A program made the position numbers and the translations under genes. Positions 19,101-26,987 of a DNA stretch of 64,000 nt are shown here, one piece after another. The notes beneath the pieces were generated by a model that made no database searches, was not told the DNA's origin, and saw nothing but the letters and a program-made list of their open reading frames with translations. Each line of letters starts with the position of its first letter. Position 1 is the stretch's first letter. This DNA is from CAYPHA01 sp964410215 (lineage in GTDB: Bacteria > Calditrichota > Calditrichia > Calditrichales > CAYPHA01), in assembly GCA_964410215.1 (NCBI GenBank), contig CAYPHA010000004.1, positions 1 through 64,000 on the forward strand. Direction: 5' to 3'.

Positions 19101-19329
19101 ACCCATCATCATGGAAACCAGCCGGCAGGCGCAGTTTCTGATACCTATGGCCGTGTCGGTGGCTTATGGTTTGATTTTCGGGACATTTATATTACTGCTG
19201 GTTTTGCCCGCACTGATCCTGGTGATGAATAAAATGCGCGTTCTCGCCCATTCGTTTATCCTCCGGAAAAAAATGTCACCGGAAGATGTGGAACCTGCTG
19301 TTAAAGAACTGAGCGCGGAAGCGGTATAA
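16171..19329 (+). CDS. RND-family efflux pump, inner-membrane subunit
   Basis: A 1,052-residue RND transporter of the AcrB/MMPL-like HAE group, with two repeats of six membrane helices plus two large periplasmic loops. The N-terminus (FFVKYPIWANVIMISTFGFG) is helix 1; PGASPEEVEEGV is the porter signature. TM4 carries the paired aspartates D396-D397 in GILVDDAIVVGEN. In TM10 the position of AcrB Lys940 is Asn (GIIINDSIVLLDQVN), as in a subgroup of RND pumps, so the proton relay is probably arranged differently. Substrate is unknown; drugs, bile-like amphiphiles or lipids are possible. It overlaps the adaptor by four bases and is 16 bases before the channel gene. Confidence 0.93.
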   Translation: MKKVIAFFVKYPIWANVIMISTFGFGLIFLSQIRFSFFPEVEPDRLSIQVIFPGASPEEVEEGVILKIEENLDGLDGIDRVTSASRENFGLVNVELRKGEDIDKVLADVKNAVDRINSFPRGIEKPVIFEQKFRTRSVSIVLYGETDLFNLKYIADNLRDELLATPEISQVAIEGLPNLEFSIEVSETDLRRYRLTFNEIADAVAQANINISGGKFETTEEEILIRAYGRNYYAKEMQDIVVRGNPDGTAIYLKDVATIREQWEDVPDKRYYNSNTAVILNIDQTAQEDIIAIAETAKRIIKGFNEQNMAVQALILDDRTVVLNQRLNLLIKNGLIGLMLVIITLGFFLNLQLSFWVSIGIPFSFAGMFIVAGLAGITINVISLFGMILVVGILVDDAIVVGENIFAHYEKGVPAIKAAIDGTQEVLAPVFTSVITTMLAFSPFFFLDGTFGRFIWQMALVVVASLAFSLVEAFIILPTHLAHSKGLHPHQQDSKIRKRIEKFINYLTHRIYEPSLYYALKHKWITVVTPVSFVLLTIGLVGGGFIGATFFPFIDGDTLPVNISLVSGRQEADTDSVLVRLERASWAVNEEMKQERPDGRDVILGIERSIGTNDFGESGSHAGKLLLQLLDSEKRNMESFRIANRIREKVGVVPEAQNISFGRVSFFGKPVSVSLLGNNLEQMDLARELLVGELENFSTLKDVTDSNQKGRREINISLKPKAYSLGLTLQDVAGQVRQGFFGQEIQRIQRNKDEIRVWVRYKTADRSALGFLDRMRIRTPDGAAYPFSELATYSIERGITVINHLDRRREIKVEADLASQDLDLPPILAEIREDVVPRIKQLVPEVMFSFEGQSRDQEKFQRSLRKAFPIALLGMLILVILVFRSYLQAFMIFSLIPLSILGAIWGHGIQGIQLNTLSIYGILALTGIIINDSIVLLDQVNRNLRSGQKVFDAVYNGAIARLRPILLTTMTTAAGLGPIIMETSRQAQFLIPMAVSVAYGLIFGTFILLLVLPALILVMNKMRVLAHSFILRKKMSPEDVEPAVKELSAEAV

Positions 19330-19345
19330 AAATTAGGAATGAAAC

Positions 19346-20656
19346 GTGAAACAAAACAGGTTAATAGCACTGGTTTTATTGTTCTGGATCACCGGTTACA
19401 GTCAACCGGTCATTACGGCGGAAGACGCCATAAAAATCGGTCTGGAATATAATTATGATATTCGTATCGCCCGTAATAATCTGGAAATAGCCCGAAACAC
19501 ATCGGGTCTTGGTACGGCCGGATTTCTGCCTACGGTAAGCGCCTCAGCAGGCGAATCCGTTACGCGTTCCGAAGAGGATTCCAACAACCAGCAAAGTCTT
19601 GGCGATACGGATTCCCGGCAGCGGTTTGCACAGGTCTCCCTTGATTGGGCGTTGTTCGACGGCTTCCGTATGTTTGTCAATAAAAACCGTTTTGATGATC
19701 TGGAAACACTGGGGGAATATCAGACACGGAACCTGATTGAAAATACATCCGTTGCCATCCTTCGTGCATATTTCAATCTGGTTCAGCAGGAGAAGCTTCT
19801 TACGGTAGTACAGGATGCCGTCAGTATCTCGGCAACCCGGCTGGAAAAAGAAGAAGTACGGCAGGAATTGGGAAGCGCTTCTTCCACGGATCTGCTGAAT
19901 GCCCGCGTATCCTACAACAATGACCGGGAACAGCTGATTAACCGCGAGATAAGTGTCGTTGCCGCGCGGAAGGATCTGAATATCCTTCTCGGGAGGAAAC
20001 CTGAAGCGGAACTGCGTGTACAGAAGGAAATCGTCGTGGAGCCCCTCTCCGCTTCACTGGAAGATTTGCTGGAAGCCTCCCTTGAAAGGAACAGCGCCTT
20101 ATTAGCATCACGACAGAATAAGCGGGTTTCTGATCAGGAGGTCCGGCTGGCTGCGTCAGCTTTTTATCCCACTATTTTTTTAAACGGAAGTTATGGTTAC
20201 AGGGAACGGACGACCTCCAGTATCAATGATATTTTTACCGATATCGAAACGGATGGTACGGATGCGGTTGTCGGTGTAACGCTTTCATTTAATCTGTTTA
20301 ATGGTTTCAGGGACCGGATCGACTGGCAGAATGCCCGTATAGAGGCAAAAAATCAGGCTTTATATACAGAAGATCTGGAACAGCGTATCAGAGGCCTTAT
20401 GCAGGTACGGTATGAAACCTTCTTGAAGCGGCAGGAACTCATTGAATTGGAAGTGGAGAATGTTGCCTCTGCTGAACAGAATCTGGAACTGCAGCAGGAC
20501 CGCTATGAACTTGGTACGACAAGTTCACTTGAATTCAGGGATGCGCAACTGAATTTCACACGCGCTCAGACAACGCTGATTGAAGCCCGTTTCCAGGCCC
20601 GCATCAGCCGTCTCGAAATCGAACAACTCGCCGGTATTCTCAATACCGAAAACTAA
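19346..20656 (+). CDS. TolC-family outer-membrane efflux channel
   Basis: A 436-residue outer-membrane factor. A signal peptide covers residues 1-19 (LIALVLLFWITGYS). Two homologous halves hold the long coiled-coil helices of the TolC tunnel: LEYNYDIRIARNNLEIARN near 32-50 and SLERNSALLASRQNKRVSDQ near 246. The beta-strand regions are aromatic-rich (TIFLNGSYGYRERTTS, VVGVTLSFNLFNGFRDR). The GTG start at 19346 has AGGA at the right distance upstream; a nearby ATG at 19339 is out of frame. It completes the adaptor-pump-channel operon. The 54 bases to the convergent phosphorylase gene hold no clear hairpin. Confidence 0.92.
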   Translation: MKQNRLIALVLLFWITGYSQPVITAEDAIKIGLEYNYDIRIARNNLEIARNTSGLGTAGFLPTVSASAGESVTRSEEDSNNQQSLGDTDSRQRFAQVSLDWALFDGFRMFVNKNRFDDLETLGEYQTRNLIENTSVAILRAYFNLVQQEKLLTVVQDAVSISATRLEKEEVRQELGSASSTDLLNARVSYNNDREQLINREISVVAARKDLNILLGRKPEAELRVQKEIVVEPLSASLEDLLEASLERNSALLASRQNKRVSDQEVRLAASAFYPTIFLNGSYGYRERTTSSINDIFTDIETDGTDAVVGVTLSFNLFNGFRDRIDWQNARIEAKNQALYTEDLEQRIRGLMQVRYETFLKRQELIELEVENVASAEQNLELQQDRYELGTTSSLEFRDAQLNFTRAQTTLIEARFQARISRLEIEQLAGILNTEN

Positions 20657-20710
20657 TCGCCTCCAGCCCACTTATTTTGTATTTTTTAATTTTTAATTTT
20701 AATCCTGCTT

Positions 20711-23260
20711 CTAATCCAACCACTTTATCAACCGTGTCTCATGCGGACTGAACATATCCGGGTGTGTCGGGATAACACGGCAGTTAAAACGGTAGGAACC
20801 ATCGGATTTGGCTTTAACCCGTGCCCTGTATTCAAATTCATTTTCGCCGCATTGCCCGATCAGGCCCATCGGATAAATTTCCATATGACGGTGGCCGTGA
20901 ATGGCATCCTGACGTTCCAGAATCAACTCCACGCGTAATTCTTCCGCCTTGAGACGATTCATATGGACTTTTACGCTCACTTCCTTTGATTCCCCGGCAC
21001 CGAGAATACGGCGATCATCATTCAGTTCACCATTCTGGCCGAGTTTAATGCGGATATGTTTCCAGTTGCGTTTCTGCCGGTTGATCCATCGTGTAAAATT
21101 GAAAAGTGCCCCGAATTGATTTTCCGAATAGCGAATGGAGCGCTTCATTCCCGGGACATAATAATTGGTCGTATAATTCCAGATCATGGTATGCGTGCTA
21201 AACTTCGTTAAAACGGAACGAAGGGATTCCTTGGACATTTTAACCCATTCTGTCGGAATGCCGCCATTGTCCGTCGAATAATAAAGGGGGACAATTTCGT
21301 TTTCCAGCGCGTCATAAAACGAAAGGCTGTCTTCCATATCCTGCTGGGTATGATCCGAGTAATCCACATCCCTGCCGATAACCCAGCCGTTACGGCCATT
21401 ATAACCTTCCGGCCACCAGCCGTCAAGGACCGAGAAATTGATACCGCCGTTGATGGGAACCTTCTGTCCGCTGGTGCCGCTTGCCTCCAGCGGGCGTCGC
21501 GGATTGTTAAGCCATACATCGACACCGGATACCATGGATCGTGATGTATTTATGCCATAATCTTCAATAAAGCAGATTTTCCCTTTAAAACCGTCTTCCC
21601 GCATAATATTGTTGATAGCGCGAATCAGTTCCTTGCCGGCATCATTCTGCGGATGGGCTTTACCGGAAAAGAGTATCTGGACCGGTCGTTCCGGATCGTT
21701 CAGGATCCGTTTTAAACGTTCACGATCCTGGAAAGCGAGCGTGGCACGTTTGTAGGGCGCAAACCGTCGCGCAAAACCGATGGTGAGGGCTTCTTCGGAG
21801 AGGATTTCTTTCGCGGCAGGAAAACCATGATGATCACCATAACGTGCCAACTGCATCCTGTAACGGCGACGCAGATGGTCGGTCATGTTCTTTTTCATGC
21901 TTTTCATGCTTTCCCAGTAGATATCGTCAGGGATATCATCGATCTTATCCCAGAAATCCGGTTCATGAATATGTTCGCGCCAGTCTTCTCCAAGATACGT
22001 ATCGAAGAGTTTAATCATTTCACGGTGTAACCAGGATTCGGTATGAATCCCGTTGGTGACATAACCGATCGGGACTTCGGGTGTCGGTACACCCGGATAA
22101 ACCTTTTGCCACATATGACGCGACACGCGGCTGTGCAGCTCACTGACACCGTTGGCCATGTATGACATATTCAGGGCCAGGATGGTAAGCGAAAAATTTT
22201 CGTGCTGATGAATATTCATGTTCCGGCCGAGATCGAAAAAGTAGTTGTCGGACATTTCCAGTTGCGGCCAGAAATTACGGAAATAGCGCTCCATCATATC
22301 GAATTCGAATGCCTCGTTTCCGGCCGGTATGGGAGTATGCGTGGTGAATAGCGAGGTGCTGCGAATGAATTCGAGGGCCGGTTTAAAATCCATGCCTTCG
22401 TTGATCAGTTCATACAGGCGTTCCAGGCCGAGAAAAGCTGAATGGCCTTCGTTCATATGAAAAACAGTCGGGTTAATACCCATCTGGCGTAAAGCACGCA
22501 AACCGCCGATTCCGAGGATGATTTCCTGCTTGATGCGTGTATCCCGTGTACCGCCGTAAAGTGAGTGGATGATATCTTTGTCTTCATCCGAATTGGCATC
22601 GACCGAAGTATCCAGCAGGAATAAACGGACACGGCCTACCTTGACTTCCCAGATTTTTATGAACACTTCACGGTCAATGATCGGAACACTGACCAGTATG
22701 GGATGTTCCTTTTCATCGACGACCAGTTGAACTGGCAACTCCTCCAGGTTGAGTTGCTTGTAATCTTCCAGTTGTTCGCCGTTTTCATTGATACTCTGTG
22801 TGAAATAGGCATGTTTATACATGAGGCCGACCGCCACAAAAGGCAGCCCCAGGTCGCTCGCTGTTTTACAATGGTCACCGGCCAGAATACCCAGACCGCC
22901 GGCATAATTGGGCAGTGATTCGTGCAATCCGTATTCTGCGGAAAAATAGGCGATAACCTGATCCTTCAGCGTCGGATAGTTATTATGAAAGCGGGTATTT
23001 GTACTTTTCAGGTAGGCTCTGAACCGGCTGTAAACCGTATTGAGGCGGTTTACAAAATCTTCATTGGCGGCGAATGATTCCAGCTTTGCCGGGTCAATCC
23101 GTTTAAGAAAGGCCACAGGGTTACGCTCAACCGAACGCCAGAGTTCCAGATCTATCTCACGGAAGAGGTCGCGCGCGTCGGGATTCCAACTGAACCACAG
23201 GTTGTAAGCGAGCTCTTCAAACGGTTTCAACGATGCGGGTACTGAGAAGCTAGTTTCCAT
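20711..23260 (-). CDS. glgP: Alpha-glucan (glycogen/maltodextrin) phosphorylase
   Basis: An 849-residue GT35 enzyme of the short, Thermotoga-type class. It releases glucose-1-phosphate from alpha-1,4-glucan using pyridoxal phosphate. The PLP site is EASGTSGQKVPINGG with K600 as the Schiff-base lysine. Other family blocks are AYFSAEYGLHESLPNYAGGLGILAGDH (about 108-134, split motif), the H/G-rich FHMNEGHSAFL, and YVTNGIH. The N-terminal DUF3417-like segment (LAYNLWFSWNPDARDLF) is typical of this class. ATG 23260 has AAGGA nine bases upstream; GTG 23266 in frame is less well placed. No other glycogen genes adjoin it. It is transcribed away from lon. Confidence 0.94.
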   Translation of the reverse strand: METSFSVPASLKPFEELAYNLWFSWNPDARDLFREIDLELWRSVERNPVAFLKRIDPAKLESFAANEDFVNRLNTVYSRFRAYLKSTNTRFHNNYPTLKDQVIAYFSAEYGLHESLPNYAGGLGILAGDHCKTASDLGLPFVAVGLMYKHAYFTQSINENGEQLEDYKQLNLEELPVQLVVDEKEHPILVSVPIIDREVFIKIWEVKVGRVRLFLLDTSVDANSDEDKDIIHSLYGGTRDTRIKQEIILGIGGLRALRQMGINPTVFHMNEGHSAFLGLERLYELINEGMDFKPALEFIRSTSLFTTHTPIPAGNEAFEFDMMERYFRNFWPQLEMSDNYFFDLGRNMNIHQHENFSLTILALNMSYMANGVSELHSRVSRHMWQKVYPGVPTPEVPIGYVTNGIHTESWLHREMIKLFDTYLGEDWREHIHEPDFWDKIDDIPDDIYWESMKSMKKNMTDHLRRRYRMQLARYGDHHGFPAAKEILSEEALTIGFARRFAPYKRATLAFQDRERLKRILNDPERPVQILFSGKAHPQNDAGKELIRAINNIMREDGFKGKICFIEDYGINTSRSMVSGVDVWLNNPRRPLEASGTSGQKVPINGGINFSVLDGWWPEGYNGRNGWVIGRDVDYSDHTQQDMEDSLSFYDALENEIVPLYYSTDNGGIPTEWVKMSKESLRSVLTKFSTHTMIWNYTTNYYVPGMKRSIRYSENQFGALFNFTRWINRQKRNWKHIRIKLGQNGELNDDRRILGAGESKEVSVKVHMNRLKAEELRVELILERQDAIHGHRHMEIYPMGLIGQCGENEFEYRARVKAKSDGSYRFNCRVIPTHPDMFSPHETRLIKWLD

Positions 23261-23665
23261 GGACACGTTTCCTTATACTATTGACCAGTGCTTCACTATG
23301 TTCTGAGTGACGTATAGTTAGAAATTTCGAAATTAGTGAAAGAACGATGATTCTGCAAATTAAATTCGTTTTTTGAAAGTAAGTTGATGTAAATCAATTT
23401 ATGTCAAAATTGTTTGTAATTTTTGCCAATTTTTGCCTACATTATGAACATTCATGTTACTATAACGGATTCGTATTTAAAATCCATCACGATATATCTG
23501 ACAACTCGACTTAACACTGACAGCATTGTCTGTCAATTATTCATGTTACGCAGTTTCGCTGTTTTTTGCACAACAAATATAACGTCTTGTAATTATTAAG
23601 TTTAAGATTTTTGGCGCGCTTTTTGTCTTTAAGGGTCAATATTGTAAATGACAAGGAGAAGGATT
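23261..23665. other. Long divergent intergenic region between glgP and lon
   Basis: About 400 bases, strongly AT-rich, between the divergent starts of glgP and lon; it must hold both promoters. It contains the repeated word AATTTTTGCC (23417-23443 area), the inverted repeat at 23518-23535, and the lon ribosome site AAGGAG near 23653. No -35/-10 pair with good spacing and no heat-shock consensus stands out, and no RNA gene or small frame with coding character was seen. Confidence 0.5.
23518..23535. promoter_or_regulatory. Inverted repeat, candidate operator upstream of lon
   Basis: TGACAG and CTGTCA are perfect inverted arms with a six-base centre, about 130 bases before the lon start. A nearby TCTGACAA (23497-23504) resembles one arm. 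This is the shape of a dimer-binding site; no factor can be named. Confidence 0.35.
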
Positions 23666-25996
23666 GTGTCTGAACAGAATGAAGTTCATGTTTCCGAAAT
23701 AATGCCCATCATGCCTTTGAGAAATACGGTTGTCTTTCCTCATCAGGTTGTTCCGCTCGCTGTTGGAAGGGAAAAATCGTTAAACCTGCTTAAAGGACTT
23801 AATGAAGAAACGAAGGTAATCGGGCTGGTCACCCAGCGTGACGGTCGCGTGGAAGAACCCCACCTGGATGACCTGTACGGCTGGGGTACGGCGGCCATGA
23901 TACTGAAGAAGTTTAAAATGCCTGACGGCAGTGAACAGTTGATTGTGCAGGGAATGTACCGGTTTAAATTGCTCGATTTCTCCCAGTCGGAACCCTTTTT
24001 CGAAGGTGCGGTCCTGCAGCAGGATGACGAGTACAAGGCTTCCGTCGAAATTGATGCATTCATCAACAATATCAAAGGATTGTTCCAGAAAATAGTGGAT
24101 CATACACCCTACCTGACCAGTGAGCACCGTGTGATGGTGCTTAATACGGAAGACCCTTCCAAACTGGCTGATATTATCGCTTCGCAGATTAATTTTTCCG
24201 TTGAGGAAAAAGAGGAAATTCTGGAAATCGTCGATGTGAAAAAGCGTCTTCAGAAAGTCAATTATCTGCTGAACAAGGAATTACAGATTCTGGAACTGGG
24301 CTCCAAAATACAGAATGAAGTGCAGGGGGAATTGAACAAAACCCAGCGCCAGTATTATTTGCGTGAACAGTTGAAAGCCATCAAGAAGGAGCTTGGTGAA
24401 TATGAGGATGAAGGAACGGACATAGAGGAGTTGCGCGAACGGCTTCACGGGATGAAAATGCCGGCCGAGGTTAAAAAAGTGGCGGAAAAAGAACTCAACC
24501 GTCTGTCACGCATGTCGCCCATGGCCAGCGAATATACGGTTGCGCGGACCTACCTCGACTGGCTTATGGAAATACCCTGGATGAAGAGCACACGCGACCG
24601 GCTGGATGTGAACAAAGCGGAGCAGATCCTGAATGAGGATCATTACGGTCTGGAAAAGGTGAAAAAACGTATACTTGAATACCTGGCGGTTCGCCAGCTA
24701 AAAGCCGATATGAAGGGACCGATCCTCTGTTTTGCAGGCCCTCCGGGGGTCGGAAAAACAAGCCTGGGTAAATCCATCGCACGGGCGCTGAACCGTAAAT
24801 TTTACAGGATGTCGCTTGGCGGAGTACGTGACGAAGCGGAAATCCGTGGTCACCGCCGCACCTATGTCGGTGCTTTGCCGGGACGTATTATCCAGTCGAT
24901 TAAGAAGGTCGGTTCCAATAACCCGGTAATTATGCTGGATGAAATCGACAAGCTGGGTATGGATTTCCGGGGAGATCCCTCGTCAGCACTGCTTGAGGTG
25001 CTTGATCCGGAACAGAATTTTTCCTTTGCCGATCATTATCTGGAGGTCCCGTTTGATCTGTCCAGGGTCATGTTTATTGCAACCGCAAATATTACCGACC
25101 CGATTCCGCCGGCTCTCAAAGACCGTATGGAGATCATTGAAATAAACGGATATATCGAAGAGGAAAAACAGCATATCGCCGAGCGTTACCTCATCCCGAA
25201 ACAATTGGAAAACCATGGGGTGGAGAAAAAGCAGATCGCCTTTACGCGTGATGCGATCCGTACAGTTATCAGCAAATATACCCGGGAAGCCGGTGTACGT
25301 AACCTGGAACGGGAAATTGCCTCTGTTGTCCGTGGCGTGGCCAAGGATATCGTGGCCGGTAAATTTATAAAGAAACAGATTACCCGCAATGCCGTCTCCC
25401 GCTATCTCGGCCCTGAAAGGTTCTACGGGGATGTCGCCGAAAGGGTCTGCAGACCCGGTGTCGCGACTGGTCTGGCCTGGACGCCTGTCGGCGGAGACAT
25501 TCTGTTCATTGAAGCGACTAAAATGAAGGGAAAGGGCAACCTGTCCCTGACAGGTAAGCTGGGCGAAGTGATGAAGGAGTCAGCCAATGCCGCTTTGAGT
25601 TACCTGCGGGCCAATGCTGAAAACTTCGAGATGGAAGACGGATTTCATGAAAAATATGATACGCATGTTCATGTGCCCGCCGGCGCGATACCGAAAGACG
25701 GTCCCAGTGCCGGTATAACGATGTTCAGCGCCCTTTATTCACTGTTCTCCGGAAAAATGCTGAAGGATAATCTCGCCATGACCGGTGAGATAACCCTGCG
25801 TGGGATGGTCCTGCCCGTCGGCGGCATACGTGAAAAAGTTATAGCTGCCAAACGTGCCGGTATCAGTACCGTCATTCTCCCGGAAAAAAATAAAAAGGAT
25901 CTGGATGAAATACCGAAGAAAAACCTCGCTAAAATGGAATTTTATTTTATAAAAGAAGTGGGTGAGCTGCTCGATCTTGCCTTTAAGGAAAACTGA
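23666..25996 (+). CDS. lon: ATP-dependent protease Lon
   Basis: A 776-residue cytoplasmic LonA protease that unfolds and degrades misfolded and regulatory proteins. The LON substrate-binding domain starts MPLRNTVVFPHQVVPLAVGR; the AAA+ module has Walker A GPPGVGKT (358-365) and Walker B VIMLDEID; the protease domain has the catalytic dyad S681 (PKDGPSAGI) and K724 (GGIREKVIAAK), 43 residues apart as in E. coli Lon. The frame is open to ATG 23648, but the ribosome site AAGGAG lies inside that extension, seven bases before GTG 23666, which is therefore chosen. A strong terminator follows at 26017. Confidence 0.96.
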   Translation: MSEQNEVHVSEIMPIMPLRNTVVFPHQVVPLAVGREKSLNLLKGLNEETKVIGLVTQRDGRVEEPHLDDLYGWGTAAMILKKFKMPDGSEQLIVQGMYRFKLLDFSQSEPFFEGAVLQQDDEYKASVEIDAFINNIKGLFQKIVDHTPYLTSEHRVMVLNTEDPSKLADIIASQINFSVEEKEEILEIVDVKKRLQKVNYLLNKELQILELGSKIQNEVQGELNKTQRQYYLREQLKAIKKELGEYEDEGTDIEELRERLHGMKMPAEVKKVAEKELNRLSRMSPMASEYTVARTYLDWLMEIPWMKSTRDRLDVNKAEQILNEDHYGLEKVKKRILEYLAVRQLKADMKGPILCFAGPPGVGKTSLGKSIARALNRKFYRMSLGGVRDEAEIRGHRRTYVGALPGRIIQSIKKVGSNNPVIMLDEIDKLGMDFRGDPSSALLEVLDPEQNFSFADHYLEVPFDLSRVMFIATANITDPIPPALKDRMEIIEINGYIEEEKQHIAERYLIPKQLENHGVEKKQIAFTRDAIRTVISKYTREAGVRNLEREIASVVRGVAKDIVAGKFIKKQITRNAVSRYLGPERFYGDVAERVCRPGVATGLAWTPVGGDILFIEATKMKGKGNLSLTGKLGEVMKESANAALSYLRANAENFEMEDGFHEKYDTHVHVPAGAIPKDGPSAGITMFSALYSLFSGKMLKDNLAMTGEITLRGMVLPVGGIREKVIAAKRAGISTVILPEKNKKDLDEIPKKNLAKMEFYFIKEVGELLDLAFKEN

Positions 25997-26016
25997 TTGC
26001 AGGTCAGACATTGATC

Positions 26017-26046
26017 AGGCGTGTCATAACAGACACGCCTTTTTTG
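26017..26046 (+). terminator. Rho-independent terminator after lon
   Basis: AGGCGTGTC and GACACGCCT form a perfect 9-bp stem with a six-base loop, followed by a T-run. It ends the lon transcript, so the TPR-mfd group has its own promoter. Confidence 0.92.
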
Positions 26047-26141
26047 TGTAAAATGTCAAATGAAATTTGCCATTTCATCTTTTATGGTCTAATATTAAAG
26101 CCCTTTCGCAAATGGTAAGTCATCTCTCCGGGAAAGAAATC

Positions 26142-26978
26142 ATGGAATCATTTGAAATAACGATGGCGCAGGCCAGAACGGCTTTCGACCAGGGGAACTA
26201 TAAAGAAGCATCGCTGCATTACCTGGATGCGATAAAAAAGGTGACCAGTGATGCTGACCGGGCCGTCGTCTGGTCGGAACTCAGTGTCAATTTTTACCGG
26301 ATGAACGCCTTCGAACAGGCCTTCGAAGCGGCTCAGAATACGTTGAACTACGATCCCGACTATAAGGCACGTGAAGATATTTACCGGATCATGGGGTTTT
26401 CCAGTCATGCTCTCGGGAACCTGGAAGCGGCCCGGAAATATCTGGAAAAATCGATCCAGATCGATGCGCACTCGGAGAAACAGCACCTGGCCGTGTTTGA
26501 ATTGGCAAAGCTTTATTTCCGGATACAGGATTATGCCGGCGCCTTAAAATTATTCGAAGTCATCGAATTGCCTTTACGTTCAAATAACAGGGAATACTGG
26601 TTATCCCTTCTTTTTTTTAAGGGGTTTATCCATTATTACCGTAATGAACAGGAGGAAAGCCGCAGAGCGTTCGATGAATTGCTGAAACATGCGCAGGACA
26701 GCAAACGAAAAGCGACGGGACTGTTCGGAACCGCTTTTTTGAGCTTTTCTGAAAAGGATTATTTAAAGACGATAAACCTCTGCGAAGCCGTCGTGAGTCA
26801 TGATACGGATTTTTTCGACAAGGAAACACTGGGATTTCTGACCGCGGCATCCTTCTATAACCTGGGCCGCACGGATGTATTTGAAAAATACTATGAGCAA
26901 TTGATGCAGACCTATCCCAACGGCCGCTATGTTGAAGAATTAAAAATGCTGAAAGAAAAGGGAAAGCCGCAGGATTAG
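26142..26978 (+). CDS. Tetratricopeptide-repeat protein upstream of mfd
   Basis: A 279-residue protein made almost entirely of TPR-type helix pairs: ARTAFDQGNYKEASLHYLDAI, ALGNLEAARKYLEKSIQI, FRIQDYAGALKLFEVI and later weaker copies. No signal peptide or membrane helix is evident, so it is probably a cytoplasmic scaffold. ATG 26142 is chosen because the upstream extension (to a TTG at 26067) has no TPR character; the preceding GGGAAAG may serve as a weak ribosome site. It ends nine bases before mfd, so they share a transcript; no direct functional link to repair is known. Confidence 0.75.
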   Translation: MESFEITMAQARTAFDQGNYKEASLHYLDAIKKVTSDADRAVVWSELSVNFYRMNAFEQAFEAAQNTLNYDPDYKAREDIYRIMGFSSHALGNLEAARKYLEKSIQIDAHSEKQHLAVFELAKLYFRIQDYAGALKLFEVIELPLRSNNREYWLSLLFFKGFIHYYRNEQEESRRAFDELLKHAQDSKRKATGLFGTAFLSFSEKDYLKTINLCEAVVSHDTDFFDKETLGFLTAASFYNLGRTDVFEKYYEQLMQTYPNGRYVEELKMLKEKGKPQD

Positions 26979-26987
26979 ACCAACAAA

